The notes beneath the pieces were generated by a model. The model was not told the origin of the DNA, made no database searches, and saw only the letters and a list, made by a program, of their open reading frames with translations. Positions 15,862-24,887 of a stretch of DNA of 64,000 bases are shown in pieces; within the stretch, counting starts at the first letter, position 1, and each line of letters opens with the position of its first letter. This stretch comes from Bacteroidota bacterium. GTDB lineage: Bacteria; Bacteroidota; Bacteroidia; Palsa-948. Made by a program: the position numbers and the translations under genes. The stretch spans positions 1 through 64,000 of the forward strand of contig PLUL01000006.1 of the NCBI GenBank assembly GCA_003164895.1. The letters are read 5' to 3'.

Positions 15862-16782
15862 TTATTTTACAAATTTATAAAGATTAAAATCTTTCTTCTT
15901 CATTTCTTTTTCAATTTCAGCTTGTAATTTTTTCTTGTCTAAGTTTTTCATTCGGTAGTTCTGTATCAGCTTGTATGCTTTTTCAGTGAGCAGGAAAACT
16001 TTTTTGTCGTTGTGGGTTTTAATCAAATGCTCATCTATCTTTTCAATAATTTCTTCCGTACCTTTTTTGTTTGTCGCGCTGGCAAGAATTACGGGAGGAA
16101 TCCAGGTAATGGTTGATGGCTGATAATTGATGGTTGATGGTTTTTTACTTTGCACCAACTGCTCAATCGTTTTTGCAAAACCTTCAGCACCCGCGCTGTC
16201 GCTTTTATTCACTACAAAAATATCTCCTATCTCCATAATGCCCGATTTGATAGTTTGCACTTCATCCCCAAAACCCGGAGCAAGCACAAGAACGGTAGTA
16301 TCGGCAAGTCCCGCAACTTCTACTTCACTTTGCCCAACGCCAACGGTTTCAATAAAAATGTAATCAAAGTTGGAAGCGCGCATTACATCCGTAATTTCAA
16401 TCGTCTTTGCGGATAATCCTCCCAGCGAACCGCGCGTTGCTAATGAGCGGATAAAAATATTTTCATCGCTGAAATGTTCAGACATTCTCAACCTGTCGCC
16501 AAGCAGAGAGCCAAAATTGAAAGGAGAAGTCGGGTCAATAGCAATCACGCCAACTTTTTTATTTTTTTTGGATAGAGCAGCGAGCAAGGCATTGATGAGC
16601 GTGCTTTTTCCCGCGCCCGGAGGACCGGTGAAGCCAATCACAGGAACATGCTTGTTAAATTTTAGCGAGGATAAAATATCTTCGTATCCTGCAAGTTCAT
16701 TCTCAACGATGGTGATGCAGCGTGCAAGCGCCTTTTTGTCGCCAGAAGCAAGTTGTTTAAGAATTTCCAGTGTTTTGCTCAT
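15862..16782 (-). CDS. meaB: Methylmalonyl-CoA mutase-associated GTPase MeaB (ArgK family)
   Basis: 306 residues. It is a G3E-type GTPase that protects and gates cofactor loading of adenosylcobalamin-dependent mutases. The P-loop is GFTGPPGAGKST near residues 50-61, with VIAIDPTSPFNFGSLLGDRLRM and SLATRGSLGGLS as family blocks. FIETVGVGQSEVEVAGLADT carries the switch region, and NKSDSAGAEG is the N-K-x-D motif. The family dimerisation arm at the C-terminus is short. A loop near residue 215 (KPSTINYQPSTITW) is encoded by a repeat cassette. No mutase gene is in the window. Start at ATG 16782, with a -7 box (TACCTTTG) only 5 nt upstream. Confidence 0.95.
   Translation of the reverse strand: MSKTLEILKQLASGDKKALARCITIVENELAGYEDILSSLKFNKHVPVIGFTGPPGAGKSTLINALLAALSKKNKKVGVIAIDPTSPFNFGSLLGDRLRMSEHFSDENIFIRSLATRGSLGGLSAKTIEITDVMRASNFDYIFIETVGVGQSEVEVAGLADTTVLVLAPGFGDEVQTIKSGIMEIGDIFVVNKSDSAGAEGFAKTIEQLVQSKKPSTINYQPSTITWIPPVILASATNKKGTEEIIEKIDEHLIKTHNDKKVFLLTEKAYKLIQNYRMKNLDKKKLQAEIEKEMKKKDFNLYKFVK
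16111..16145. repeat. Heptamer cassette inside meaB: GGTTGAT x5
   Basis: Five units (GGTTGAT, GGCTGAT, AATTGAT, GGTTGAT, GGTTTTT) lie in frame within meaB. ATGGTTGATGGCT is shared exactly with the reverse complement of the cassette at 6974-7008, and ATTGATGGTTGATG is shared with the cassette at 59468-59502. Confidence 0.92.
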
Positions 16783-16787
16783 CGAAA

Positions 16788-16795
16788 CAAAGGTA
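16788..16795 (-). promoter_or_regulatory. -7 box TACCTTTG before meaB
   Basis: TACCTTTG on the minus strand ends 5 nt before the meaB start codon, so the mRNA would have almost no leader. Confidence 0.5.
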
Positions 16796-16810
16796 AAAAA
16801 TTAATAATCG

Positions 16811-16818
16811 TAACTTTG
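16811..16818 (+). promoter_or_regulatory. -7 box TAACTTTG before the glycosyltransferase
   Basis: TAACTTTG ends 4 nt before the ATG at 16823. With the opposite box at 16788-16795 it makes a compact divergent promoter in a 40-bp gap. Confidence 0.5.
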
Positions 16819-16822
16819 CGCC

Positions 16823-17593
16823 ATGATTCAGTTTTCAGTTGTCATAATCACATTCAACGAAGAAAAAAATATCGCACGATGTTTGGGTTCGGTTAAGGAT
16901 ATTGCCGATGATATTGTGGTAGTGGATTCCTTTTCTACTGACAAGACGGAGGAGATATGCAAAGCAAAAAGTGTGCGCTTTGTGCAGCATAAATTTGACG
17001 GACACATCGAGCAAAAAAACTGGGCGATCACACAGGCAAAATTTCCTTACATACTTTCTCTGGATGCAGATGAAGCACTTTCGGATGAATTGAAAAAATC
17101 AATTCTTGCTGTGAAAAATAACTGGACGAAAGACGGTTATTACATGAACCGTCTCACCAACTATTGCGGCAAATGGATACACTATTGCGGCTGGTATCCC
17201 GATAAAAAACTTCGCCTCTGGGATTCACGAAAAGGAAAGTGGGGAGGAGTGAATCCGCACGACAAATACGAAATATTTGATGGCGATAAAACTACCGGAT
17301 ATTTGAAAGGAGATATTTTGCATTACAGTTTTTATTCTGTAGAAGATCATCACAAGCAGGTGGAATATTTTACAACCATTTCAGCACGCGCGCTGCATCA
17401 GAAGAATAAATCAGCCGGACTATATAATCTCATTCTGAATCCTGCTGCTAAATTCATTAAAGATTATTTTTTCCATCTTGGTTTTCTCGATGGGTATTAT
17501 GGTTTTGTAATCTGTAGAGTATCGGCACATGCCACGTATCTGAAATACATGAAGCTGATGAAGCTTTCTAAAAATAAAAAACCAACTTCATGA
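16823..17593 (+). CDS. Family 2 glycosyltransferase (WaaE/KdtX-like)
   Basis: 256 residues with the GT-A fold start FSVVIITFNEEKNIARCLGSVKDIADDIVVVDSFSTDKT, the DxD-type motif LSLDADEALS near residues 80-90, and the acceptor-side block LRLWDSRKGKWGGVNPHDKYE. It closely resembles the LPS-core beta-glucosyltransferase group (WaaE/KdtX), which adds a sugar to the inner core or to a lipid-linked glycan. The donor sugar cannot be read from sequence. It overlaps the next glycosyltransferase by 4 nt (ATGA), so the two are probably co-translated. Confidence 0.92.
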   Translation: MIQFSVVIITFNEEKNIARCLGSVKDIADDIVVVDSFSTDKTEEICKAKSVRFVQHKFDGHIEQKNWAITQAKFPYILSLDADEALSDELKKSILAVKNNWTKDGYYMNRLTNYCGKWIHYCGWYPDKKLRLWDSRKGKWGGVNPHDKYEIFDGDKTTGYLKGDILHYSFYSVEDHHKQVEYFTTISARALHQKNKSAGLYNLILNPAAKFIKDYFFHLGFLDGYYGFVICRVSAHATYLKYMKLMKLSKNKKPTS

Positions 17594-18681
17594 AGGTGCT
17601 TCATGTTTCAACTCCTTTATCATGGCGCGGAGGCGAGCAGCAACTTGCTTACCTACTGGAAGAATTGCCAACTAATGATGTGAATCAAATGGTGGTTTGT
17701 CCTGTGGGTTCTGCGATGGAAGATTATTGTAAAAGGAAATCAGTTCAGTATCTTGTATTTAAGAAAGGATTTCTTTCGGATTTATTTCTTGCAAAAGAAA
17801 TAGCTAATATTTGTCGTGAAAAGAAAATTGATCTTGCCCACCTACACGACTCGCACGCGCATACAGCCGCAGTGTTGTCGTGTTTGTTCTATGGAAATAA
17901 AGCATCGTTGATTCTAAGCCGTAAAGTGGATTTTCCTATCGGCGGAAGTTTATTTTCGGTTTATAAGTACAACCATCCTTCCATAAAAAAGATCATTTGT
18001 GTTTCGGAAAAAATAAAAGTGATCATGGCTCCAGAGATTAGAAATAAGTCGCTACTCGCTATGGTTCATGATGGAATTGACCTTGCGCGATTTACATTTC
18101 AAAATACAAATATCCTTCGAAAGCAATATAATGTTCCTGCGGATGAACTGATCGTTGCGAATGTGGCTGCCATTGCGCCGCATAAAGATTATTTCACCTT
18201 TGTGGATACTGCCGAACTACTTTTAAGAAAAAATTTCAAAGCAAAGTTTTTTATCATTGGCGATGGACCCGAGAAAAAACAGATCGAGAAATATATTGCT
18301 GATAAAAATCTTCAGAAAAATATTATTCTGACAGATTTTAGAAATGACATTCCGAAGATTCTTCCTGAGATAGATGTTTTTCTTTTCACTTCAAAGACCG
18401 AAGGACTTGGATCTTCCATTCTCGATGCTTATGCTTGTCGTGTGCCTGTGGTTGCGACTGCTGCGGGTGGTGTTCCTGAAATTGTTATTAATGAAAAGAC
18501 AGGACTCCTTTCTCCTGTGAAAGATTTCAATCAACTGGCAGAAAATGTTTTACGAATATCTGCTGATTCTAATTTGCGAAAGTCATTAGTTGAAAATGCT
18601 GCATTCTTCGTTAAGGATTTTTCCAAAGAGAATACTGCAAAGAAAACTTTTGAAATCTATAAAGGAGTTTTATCCCGCTGA
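17590..18681 (+). CDS. Family 4 glycosyltransferase
   Basis: 363 residues. It has a GT-B fold with a Gly-rich N-terminal start (LHVSTPLSWRGGEQQLAYLLEEL), a central linker (KIICVSEKIK...VHDGIDLARF) and the C-terminal donor-binding half. The donor half contains FFIIGDGPEKKQIE, DVFLFTSKTEGLGSSILDAYACRVPVVAT and GGVPEIV, the E-x7-E signature of retaining GT4 enzymes. Likely adds a hexose during LPS or capsule assembly. It is coupled to the GT2 gene upstream and its 3' end overlaps the convergent O-antigen ligase gene by 25 nt. Confidence 0.92.
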   Translation: MKVLHVSTPLSWRGGEQQLAYLLEELPTNDVNQMVVCPVGSAMEDYCKRKSVQYLVFKKGFLSDLFLAKEIANICREKKIDLAHLHDSHAHTAAVLSCLFYGNKASLILSRKVDFPIGGSLFSVYKYNHPSIKKIICVSEKIKVIMAPEIRNKSLLAMVHDGIDLARFTFQNTNILRKQYNVPADELIVANVAAIAPHKDYFTFVDTAELLLRKNFKAKFFIIGDGPEKKQIEKYIADKNLQKNIILTDFRNDIPKILPEIDVFLFTSKTEGLGSSILDAYACRVPVVATAAGGVPEIVINEKTGLLSPVKDFNQLAENVLRISADSNLRKSLVENAAFFVKDFSKENTAKKTFEIYKGVLSR

Positions 18682-20243
18682 TCGTTTTCATCTCTGCAAA
18701 ACAATAAAAATGAATTGAAGAAAGCGAAGAAAGTTACACCTGCCTGAGTTTCAAGTGTGTCTTCGGTGAACATGGAAAGAAATGCAATAATGAAAAATGT
18801 CATGTATAAATAATTCCCGATTTTCTTTTCTGAAACAATCGGATAGAAAAGCGACATAAGAAACCACAATAAACCAATTATGCCGAATGCTGTTCCAATA
18901 GCAAGAAATTGGTTGTGAGAACGAAGCCGCCATTGTTTTGTAAGAGGTGAGTTCATTTTTTTGTATTGCGTATCAAACGCTTTTTCCACATCTCCCGTAC
19001 CAACACCGAATAATAAATTTTCCTTAATGATGCCGACTGCTGCTTTCCAAAACTCGGGACGTTGAGAAACAGAATGTCCGCTTGGATTCCCGCCTTTGAA
19101 GTATATATTTAATTCCCAAAATATTTTCTGAATCCTTGCCGTAGGATTGAATACACCCAAAAAATTAATACTCGCTGTTCCTTTTTCAATTGCCTGAATT
19201 TCTTTTTCTGAAAGCGAATTTAATCCTTCTGCATCTTTGTTTAATCCTTTTGAGGTAAGAAAGCGAATGAGTGTAAACTTTAATTCATTTCCTTTCAAGT
19301 CTTTTCCAAAGTAATCCAGTTTGCTTTTTTTATTCCATGCTTCTGCAAGTTCTTTCTCGCATACGTTTAACCAAACATAGTTCCCATTTTCAATATCCAT
19401 GTTTGTCGTATCCTGAAAATACGGATTGCCATTATTTGTTAGTAACGGTAGTTTTTTAATGTCTATTGCAGGATGATTATTTAATTTTTCGGAAATGGAA
19501 TAAAATGTTTTTATTGTAATCGCACCGCTCGTAATTAAAAGAGCAAGTAGTGAAAGTTTTAATGAAAGCTTTTTTGAAATAAATAGGAATCGAATAATTA
19601 AAAAAACAGAAACTATTGCTGTGCAAATCAGTCCGGTGGCAATTTCCAGCATGATCAAAAACGATATGAGCCAAACAATTAGTATTGGAATAACAATTTT
19701 TAAAGCAATATTATTTTTTGTTATAAAAAAATATCCTAGAATGAAGATGGTCATGCTGATGAGCAATCCGAAACGTATATGTGAAATGAAAATAGACGCA
19801 TCCGATGGCTGAAGAATTTGCTTGTGGGTAAAACCAAGCAAAGCAAAAAAGCAAATTATACTTGCAGTAATAACAGAAATAGTAAAAAGCGATAAAACCT
19901 TTTCAAATATTTCTTTTTTGAGTGGAGTGGAAGAGGCGAAAATAAGAGGTAACATCAGGAGCGGAATTTTTTTTCTTACATCTTCCATCCCATAAGAAAA
20001 ATTAGAAGTATAAATAAGCCCAATCAGGTGAAGAATAAAAACAGAACTAATTACAACAGCTGTTTTATTTTTTGCAAAGAGTTTCAGTTTAAGAGATAAA
20101 TGTCCTCCGAATAGCCAGGAAAAAAGCAAAATGAATTGCGCAATGCTCATCAATAAATTCGACCATGGCAGGGAAGCAGCAAGAAGAAATATTCCGAAGA
20201 GATAGGAATATGAAAAAAAATTCTTTTGCGGTGTATTGAGCAT
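18657..20243 (-). CDS. O-antigen ligase family membrane protein
   Basis: 528 residues with about ten to twelve hydrophobic helices. A large soluble loop (about residues 255-440) ends in SGHSVSQRPEFWKAAVGIIKENLLFGVGTGDVEKAF and WRLRSHNQFLAIGTAFGIIG, the Wzy_C/WaaL signature with the catalytic-type H-N-x-x-L motif. These enzymes polymerise or transfer glycans from undecaprenyl carriers onto lipid A core or proteins. The soluble loop is longer than in most WaaL proteins. Its end overlaps the glycosyltransferase gene by 25 nt in convergent orientation, consistent with one polysaccharide locus. Confidence 0.9.
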   Translation of the reverse strand: MLNTPQKNFFSYSYLFGIFLLAASLPWSNLLMSIAQFILLFSWLFGGHLSLKLKLFAKNKTAVVISSVFILHLIGLIYTSNFSYGMEDVRKKIPLLMLPLIFASSTPLKKEIFEKVLSLFTISVITASIICFFALLGFTHKQILQPSDASIFISHIRFGLLISMTIFILGYFFITKNNIALKIVIPILIVWLISFLIMLEIATGLICTAIVSVFLIIRFLFISKKLSLKLSLLALLITSGAITIKTFYSISEKLNNHPAIDIKKLPLLTNNGNPYFQDTTNMDIENGNYVWLNVCEKELAEAWNKKSKLDYFGKDLKGNELKFTLIRFLTSKGLNKDAEGLNSLSEKEIQAIEKGTASINFLGVFNPTARIQKIFWELNIYFKGGNPSGHSVSQRPEFWKAAVGIIKENLLFGVGTGDVEKAFDTQYKKMNSPLTKQWRLRSHNQFLAIGTAFGIIGLLWFLMSLFYPIVSEKKIGNYLYMTFFIIAFLSMFTEDTLETQAGVTFFAFFNSFLLFCRDENDQRDKTPL

Positions 20244-20303
20244 TGATTTATTTTGAGTCGTAATTTAAACGAGAAAGATGTCTAAATATTCTTTCTGCAA
20301 AAA

Positions 20304-20338
20304 AAAATCCCTTCCGACTATTAATGGGAAGGGATTTT
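20304..20338 (-). terminator. Intrinsic terminator after the S41 protease gene
   Basis: A 12-bp perfect stem (AAAATCCCTTCC at 20304-20315 pairing with 20327-20338) encloses an 11-nt loop. On the minus strand the stem is followed by a run of T residues, as required for factor-independent termination of the gene ending at 20359. The A/T flanks make it potentially bidirectional. Confidence 0.85.
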
Positions 20339-20358
20339 GTGATGAATAGCAAATAAAA

Positions 20359-22188
20359 TTATCCTCCTTTTTTCTTAGGAGCTTTATTATCTAAAGGTTT
20401 CTTAATGTCTTTTGAATCTTTTTTTGTGTCATCAGGAGCTACTACATCTTCGCCATCATCTTCGGGAGTATTTACTTTTGCTGTGGTTTCTCCTGGTTTG
20501 CCAATTAATTTATACTGACCTTTTCCTGAAAGAATAGAAGAGTAAAGTTGTTTGTCGTTCAATACTTTGATTGCTTCTTTCAGTTCAATATCATCTCTCA
20601 AAGCTGATTCAAGGCGACCGCGCTGATAATAATAGCGCGAAGCAATTTCTTCTTCAAGAATGTTTTTTATTTCTGCTTTGTATTTTGCAAGGTCTTCTTT
20701 TTTATTTGCTTCAATTTTTGATTTCAGATCATCGTAAGAAGTTTTAATGCTTTCAAAATATTTTTCAGTTTCAGCACTTTTTTTAAAATCATCCAGAGAT
20801 TTTTCGCTTTTCGTAGAATACTTGTAGTCTTTATCTGAAATATAATTTAGAAAATCTTTATACTCATCTTCCGTCATTGAAAAATCTTTTGAAGGAGCAA
20901 TGGAAGGATGAGAACTACGGAACTTGGTTGCGTAATCAAAGAAGTAACTTTTCTGAGCAAGAGTTCCTGTAATGAGCGCATACGTTCTTGGTTCAAGTTT
21001 TATATCGGGAAAAATTCCGCTACCGTCATATACGCTTCTTCCGTATTTGGTTTTGAATTCTCGTATGAGAGAATCAGGAATGTGCTCGGCTTTTCCTGAT
21101 TTATTTTTGTGATCGTAATCCAATTCCTGAATACATCTTCCGCTGGGAGTATAATATTTTGCGATGGTAACTTTCATTTGGGTTCCGTAAGAAAGCGGAA
21201 CCGTTTGCTGAACCAATCCTTTTCCAAAAGTGCGCTGACCAACCACAACGGCTCTGTCTAAATCCTGAAGAGAACCGGTAACAATTTCAGAAGCAGATGC
21301 AGAATTTTTATTTGCCAGAACAACTATCGGCATGGTGGTATCAATCGGCGCGTATTGTGCTTTGTGAACGCGGTTCATTTCTTTCACTTTCCCTTTTTGT
21401 TCAACAATAGTTTGGTCTTTGCTCACAAACGTATTCACAATGTCAACCGATTCTCTTAAAAGCCCGCCTCCGTTATCACGAACATCAAAAATTAACGCTC
21501 TGATTTTATATTTATCTTTTAAATCCTGAAAAGCTGCCTTCACTTCTTTTGCTGCATCTTCGGTGAAGCTGGAAAGTTTTATATAACCGATTCCATCCGC
21601 AACCACACCATGATAAGGAACATTTTTTATTTTGATTTCTTCGCGCGTAAGCGTTACTTCAAAAGGTTTTTTCTCGCTTTCGCGTTCAATGGTAACTTTT
21701 ACAGATGTGTTTGCCTGTCCTTTCAAAAGTTTGCTCACATCGGCAGTAGATTTTCCCTTAATGGATTTGCCGTCAATCTCTGTAATTTTATCTCCAGCCA
21801 TCAGTCCGGCTTTTTGTGCAGGGAATCCTTCGTAAGGTTCGCCAATCATCACGTATTCTCCTTTCTGGCGAATGAGTGAACCGATTCCTCCATATTGACC
21901 GGTTACCATCATTTTATAATCTTCAATGTCTGACTCGGCATAAAACTCTGTGTATGGATCAAGCGTGATAAGCATTTCATCAATTCCTTTCTTGATAAGT
22001 TCGCCTGGCTTAATGTCATCCACGTAATAGGTGTTCAATTCGCGAAGAAGCGTTGCAAAAATGTCGAGGTTCTTTGACAGTTCAAAATAATTGTCAACAA
22101 AACCGAAAGAAAAAATTGTAACCAGCGGAATGGTTCCGATAAGAATCCATTTCTTTGCGCGTTTTAAAAATGATTGTGAGATTTTCAT
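20359..22188 (-). CDS. S41 family C-terminal processing peptidase
   Basis: 609 residues from ATG at 22188; an upstream TTG start at 22209 is less likely. An N-terminal anchor helix (WILIGTIPLVTIFSFGF) precedes the CTP N-terminal helices, a PDZ domain (about 95-185: GSLIRQKGEYVMIGEPYEGFPAQKAGLMAGDKITEIDG) and the tail-specific protease core. The catalytic serine is in NKNSASASEIVTG and the lysine in GQRTFGKGLVQQ. The C-terminus is long and Lys-rich with a coiled region. CTPs cleave periplasmic proteins from the C-terminal side. A strong terminator follows. Confidence 0.95.
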   Translation of the reverse strand: MKISQSFLKRAKKWILIGTIPLVTIFSFGFVDNYFELSKNLDIFATLLRELNTYYVDDIKPGELIKKGIDEMLITLDPYTEFYAESDIEDYKMMVTGQYGGIGSLIRQKGEYVMIGEPYEGFPAQKAGLMAGDKITEIDGKSIKGKSTADVSKLLKGQANTSVKVTIERESEKKPFEVTLTREEIKIKNVPYHGVVADGIGYIKLSSFTEDAAKEVKAAFQDLKDKYKIRALIFDVRDNGGGLLRESVDIVNTFVSKDQTIVEQKGKVKEMNRVHKAQYAPIDTTMPIVVLANKNSASASEIVTGSLQDLDRAVVVGQRTFGKGLVQQTVPLSYGTQMKVTIAKYYTPSGRCIQELDYDHKNKSGKAEHIPDSLIREFKTKYGRSVYDGSGIFPDIKLEPRTYALITGTLAQKSYFFDYATKFRSSHPSIAPSKDFSMTEDEYKDFLNYISDKDYKYSTKSEKSLDDFKKSAETEKYFESIKTSYDDLKSKIEANKKEDLAKYKAEIKNILEEEIASRYYYQRGRLESALRDDIELKEAIKVLNDKQLYSSILSGKGQYKLIGKPGETTAKVNTPEDDGEDVVAPDDTKKDSKDIKKPLDNKAPKKKGG

Positions 22189-22218
22189 ATCTGTAATTTT
22201 GTATTTCAAATTAATTAT

Positions 22219-22440
22219 TTAAGGAACCGGATCGAATCCATGTCCTCCCCAAGGATGACAGGAACAAACTCTTTTCATGGTAAGCCAGCTTCCTTTCACC
22301 GCACCATGCTTTTGAATGGCTTCCATTCCGTAATGCGAACAAGTGGGTTGGTATCTGCATGAATTTCCAATAAAAGGAGACAATGTTACCTTGTAAAGTT
22401 TTATAAAGTTAATCAAAATTATGCCGACAAACTTATTCAC
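22219..22440 (-). CDS. yidD: Membrane protein insertion efficiency factor YidD
   Basis: 73 residues with the whole family signature: an amphipathic N-terminus ([17 protein letters not shown]), then [21 protein letters not shown] and the Cys-His end [17 protein letters not shown]. YidD assists YidC in membrane protein insertion. It follows rnpA by 9 bp on the same strand, the conserved rnpA-yidD order. rpmH and yidC are not in the window. Confidence 0.97.
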   Translation of the reverse strand: MNKFVGIILINFIKLYKVTLSPFIGNSCRYQPTCSHYGMEAIQKHGAVKGSWLTMKRVCSCHPWGGHGFDPVP

Positions 22441-22449
22441 GATGTTAAA

Positions 22450-22842
22450 TTATGTTAACGATGAAAATTTTTCTTGCAACTTTTGTAAAGATACAATCAT
22501 TTTCTTTTCGATTTCTGTGTATGGCAGTTCTTCTTTTGCAATATAGATGAGCATGAGCGCAATAGATAGATTCTTTTTTTTCAGTATTTCATAAAGTGCG
22601 TGCTTGTTTTTTCTGTAAGATTCTCTTATCCTTCTTTTGATGATGTTTCTATCCACCGCTTTAGCAAACGATTTTTTAGGAACCGAAATTCCCAGTTGAA
22701 CAGGAATATCAGCATCCGGTTTAGTTTCTATCCAAATTACTTTAAAAGGAAAAACCGAAATGCTTTGCCCCTTTTCGAAGATGGATTCAAATAGTTTTTT
22801 GTTGGTGAGGCGTTCTGTTTTTTTGAAAGTATGGTGAAGCAT
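22450..22842 (-). CDS. rnpA: Ribonuclease P protein component
   Basis: 130 residues. It binds the RNase P RNA and helps 5' maturation of tRNAs. The motif block GISVPKKSFAKAVDRNIIKRRIRESYR (the RNR motif) is near residues 51-77, preceded by the KTERLTNKKLFESIFEKG start typical of the family. The -7 box at 22847-22854 is 4 nt from the ATG, so the message may be leaderless. Confidence 0.96.
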   Translation of the reverse strand: MLHHTFKKTERLTNKKLFESIFEKGQSISVFPFKVIWIETKPDADIPVQLGISVPKKSFAKAVDRNIIKRRIRESYRKNKHALYEILKKKNLSIALMLIYIAKEELPYTEIEKKMIVSLQKLQEKFSSLT

Positions 22843-22846
22843 GGCA

Positions 22847-22854
22847 CAAAAGTA
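22847..22854 (-). promoter_or_regulatory. -7 box TACTTTTG before rnpA
   Basis: TACTTTTG on the minus strand ends 4 nt before the rnpA start codon, which implies a very short or absent leader. Confidence 0.45.
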
Positions 22855-22888
22855 AAAAAGGTTTGCCCATCCAGTAGAATCTTATTTC

Positions 22889-22896
22889 TACATTTG
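22889..22896 (+). promoter_or_regulatory. -7 box TACATTTG before the peptide transporter
   Basis: TACATTTG lies 18 nt before the ATG at 22915. TTTG at 22862-22865 is 23 nt upstream, slightly further than usual. Confidence 0.45.
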
Positions 22897-22914
22897 TGAA
22901 CTTAACTAAAGTTC

Positions 22915-24408
22915 ATGCAGAACCAACTAACCTTAGATCAGATTCAGGATTTCAAAGGAAAATATCCCAAGCAGCTTTGGTATTTGTTTTTCTCCGAGAT
23001 GTGGGAGCGTTTTTGTTTTTACGGAATGCGCGGAATGCTGGTTATTTTTATGGTTGACAAAGTGGTTGGCTTGCATATGAAGGATGATGTTGCGAATCTT
23101 CAATATGGCGCCACGCAGGCATTTGTTTATGCCTTTACTTTTATAGGAGGATTGTTTGCCGACAAAATATTGGGATTGCGTAAATCACTTTTCTGGGGAG
23201 GAATATTAATGATCACTGGCAGCTGCATATTGGCGGCAAATCCTCATGATTATTTTTTTCTTGGAATTGGTTTTACCATTATCGGCACCGGATTTTTTAA
23301 ACCGAATATTTCTACCATGGTTGGTTCGCTTTATAAAAATGGAGATGCACGAACCGATGCGGGTTTTTCTTTATTTTATTCAGGAATTAATTTTGGCGCT
23401 TTGATTGGAGGTTATGCCTGCGTTACTATTGGGAAAACTTATTCATGGAATCTGGCTTTTGGTTTGGCTGCGATTGTAATGACAATAAGTTTGCTCACGT
23501 TTCTTTTCACACAACGATCGTTAGGACCAATCGGATTGACTCCTTTGGTTAAAGATGCAAAAGGTAAATCGAATAGCTGGTACGAGTATGCAGTTTACAT
23601 CGGTTCATTATGTGTTATCCCATTGGTGATGCTAATGGTTGCCAAAACAGAATACACCGATATTTTTATGTATATAATCGGACCATGTTCTTTACTCTAT
23701 TTGTTTTATGAGATGCGAAGTTTTTCATTGGCTGAGAATAAAAAACTTATTACCGCTTTGGTATTTATTATTTTCTCCATTTTCTTTTGGGCATTCTTTG
23801 AGCAGAGTGGGGGGTCGTTGAGTTTATTTGCTGCCAATAATCTTACTGATTCTGTCTGCGGAATCAAATTAGATCCAAACGGAGTGAACAATTCATCCAA
23901 CTCTTTTTTCGTAATCATTTTTGCTGCTTTAATCGGAATGGTTTGGTTGTGGATGAACAAAAGAAAGATTGAACCCAACACGCTTGTGAAATTTGGTTTA
24001 GGCTTTTTATTTCTGGCTGCAGGATTTTATATTTTTTATTACACTAAGTTTTTTGCCGATGCAAACGGAGTAACCTCATTGAACGTATTTACATTCGGTT
24101 GGTTCATCATCACTTTTGGTGAATTATGTTTGTCCCCAATAGGAATGTCGGTGATGACAAAACTTTCACCGCAAAAAACACAAGCGGTAATTATGGGAAT
24201 GTGGTTCTTGGCAAGCGCTTACGGACAATATTTTGCCGGAATATTAGGAGCAGGAATGTCCACCGCAAATGAAAACGCCACGTTAACAGAAAAACTAATT
24301 GCTTACACCGATGGCTACAAGCAGCTTGCAATTTATGCGTTGATTGCAGGTGTATTAATGATTGTGATTTCACCTTTTGTTCGGAAACTTATGCAGGAAG
24401 TAAAATAA
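22915..24408 (+). CDS. POT family proton-coupled oligopeptide transporter
   Basis: 497 residues with about 12-14 membrane helices. The signature start PKQLWYLFFSEMWERFCFYGMRGMLVIFM carries the E-x-x-E-R-F-x-Y-Y/F-G motif of proton-coupled peptide transporters. FSLFYSGINFGALIGG near residue 155 is the second family motif. It imports di- and tripeptides with protons. It starts a plus-strand run continuing through the MaoC-like gene 21 bp downstream. Nothing suggests truncation. Confidence 0.95.
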   Translation: MQNQLTLDQIQDFKGKYPKQLWYLFFSEMWERFCFYGMRGMLVIFMVDKVVGLHMKDDVANLQYGATQAFVYAFTFIGGLFADKILGLRKSLFWGGILMITGSCILAANPHDYFFLGIGFTIIGTGFFKPNISTMVGSLYKNGDARTDAGFSLFYSGINFGALIGGYACVTIGKTYSWNLAFGLAAIVMTISLLTFLFTQRSLGPIGLTPLVKDAKGKSNSWYEYAVYIGSLCVIPLVMLMVAKTEYTDIFMYIIGPCSLLYLFYEMRSFSLAENKKLITALVFIIFSIFFWAFFEQSGGSLSLFAANNLTDSVCGIKLDPNGVNNSSNSFFVIIFAALIGMVWLWMNKRKIEPNTLVKFGLGFLFLAAGFYIFYYTKFFADANGVTSLNVFTFGWFIITFGELCLSPIGMSVMTKLSPQKTQAVIMGMWFLASAYGQYFAGILGAGMSTANENATLTEKLIAYTDGYKQLAIYALIAGVLMIVISPFVRKLMQEVK

Positions 24409-24429
24409 ATCCTTGGTAAAATATTTTTT

Positions 24430-24864
24430 ATGAGTAAAATTGTTGTTGGGAAAAAGTTTGATTTCGGTGATATAATTCTCACTGAACAGGAAATTATTGA
24501 TTTCGCTAAAGAATTTGATCCGCTGCCATTTCATATTGACAGAGAATTAGCAGAGAAGACCATGTTCAAAGGAATTATCGCGAGCGGTCCGCATCTGTTG
24601 AATTACATTCACAAAAAAGAATGGGTTCCGCGTTTTGGTCATACAGTAATGTGCGGAACAGGTATTTCAAACTGGAAATTTGTCAAGCCGGTTTATCCTT
24701 TGCAAAAAATTCACGCTGAAGTAACTGTTCTTGCAATGAAAGAGGATGAAAAAATTGGCGGAACGGTAATCTCTTGGCTGATAGAATTTAAAAATGTGAA
24801 AGGCGAAATAGTACAATTCCTGCAAATGGAGGTTATGCACAACTCCTCCTTGTTTTCAAAATAA
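24430..24864 (+). CDS. MaoC-like hotdog-fold dehydratase
   Basis: 144 residues with the hydratase motif FAKEFDPLPFHIDRELAEKTMFKGIIASGPHL: the catalytic Asp and His of (R)-specific enoyl-CoA hydratases are in DPLPFHID. The single hotdog domain is complete. Likely acts on short or medium acyl-CoA thioesters; the exact substrate is not readable. Neighbours (peptide transporter, thioredoxin-like protein) do not define a pathway. Confidence 0.88.
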   Translation: MSKIVVGKKFDFGDIILTEQEIIDFAKEFDPLPFHIDRELAEKTMFKGIIASGPHLLNYIHKKEWVPRFGHTVMCGTGISNWKFVKPVYPLQKIHAEVTVLAMKEDEKIGGTVISWLIEFKNVKGEIVQFLQMEVMHNSSLFSK

Positions 24865-24887
24865 AATTTATTAACTTTACATTTGAA

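Noticed and set aside
24878-24885. TACATTTG as promoter of the thioredoxin-like gene
   Set aside because: It ends 2 nt before the ATG, which would put the transcript start inside the gene. Mentioned only in the leaderless discussion.
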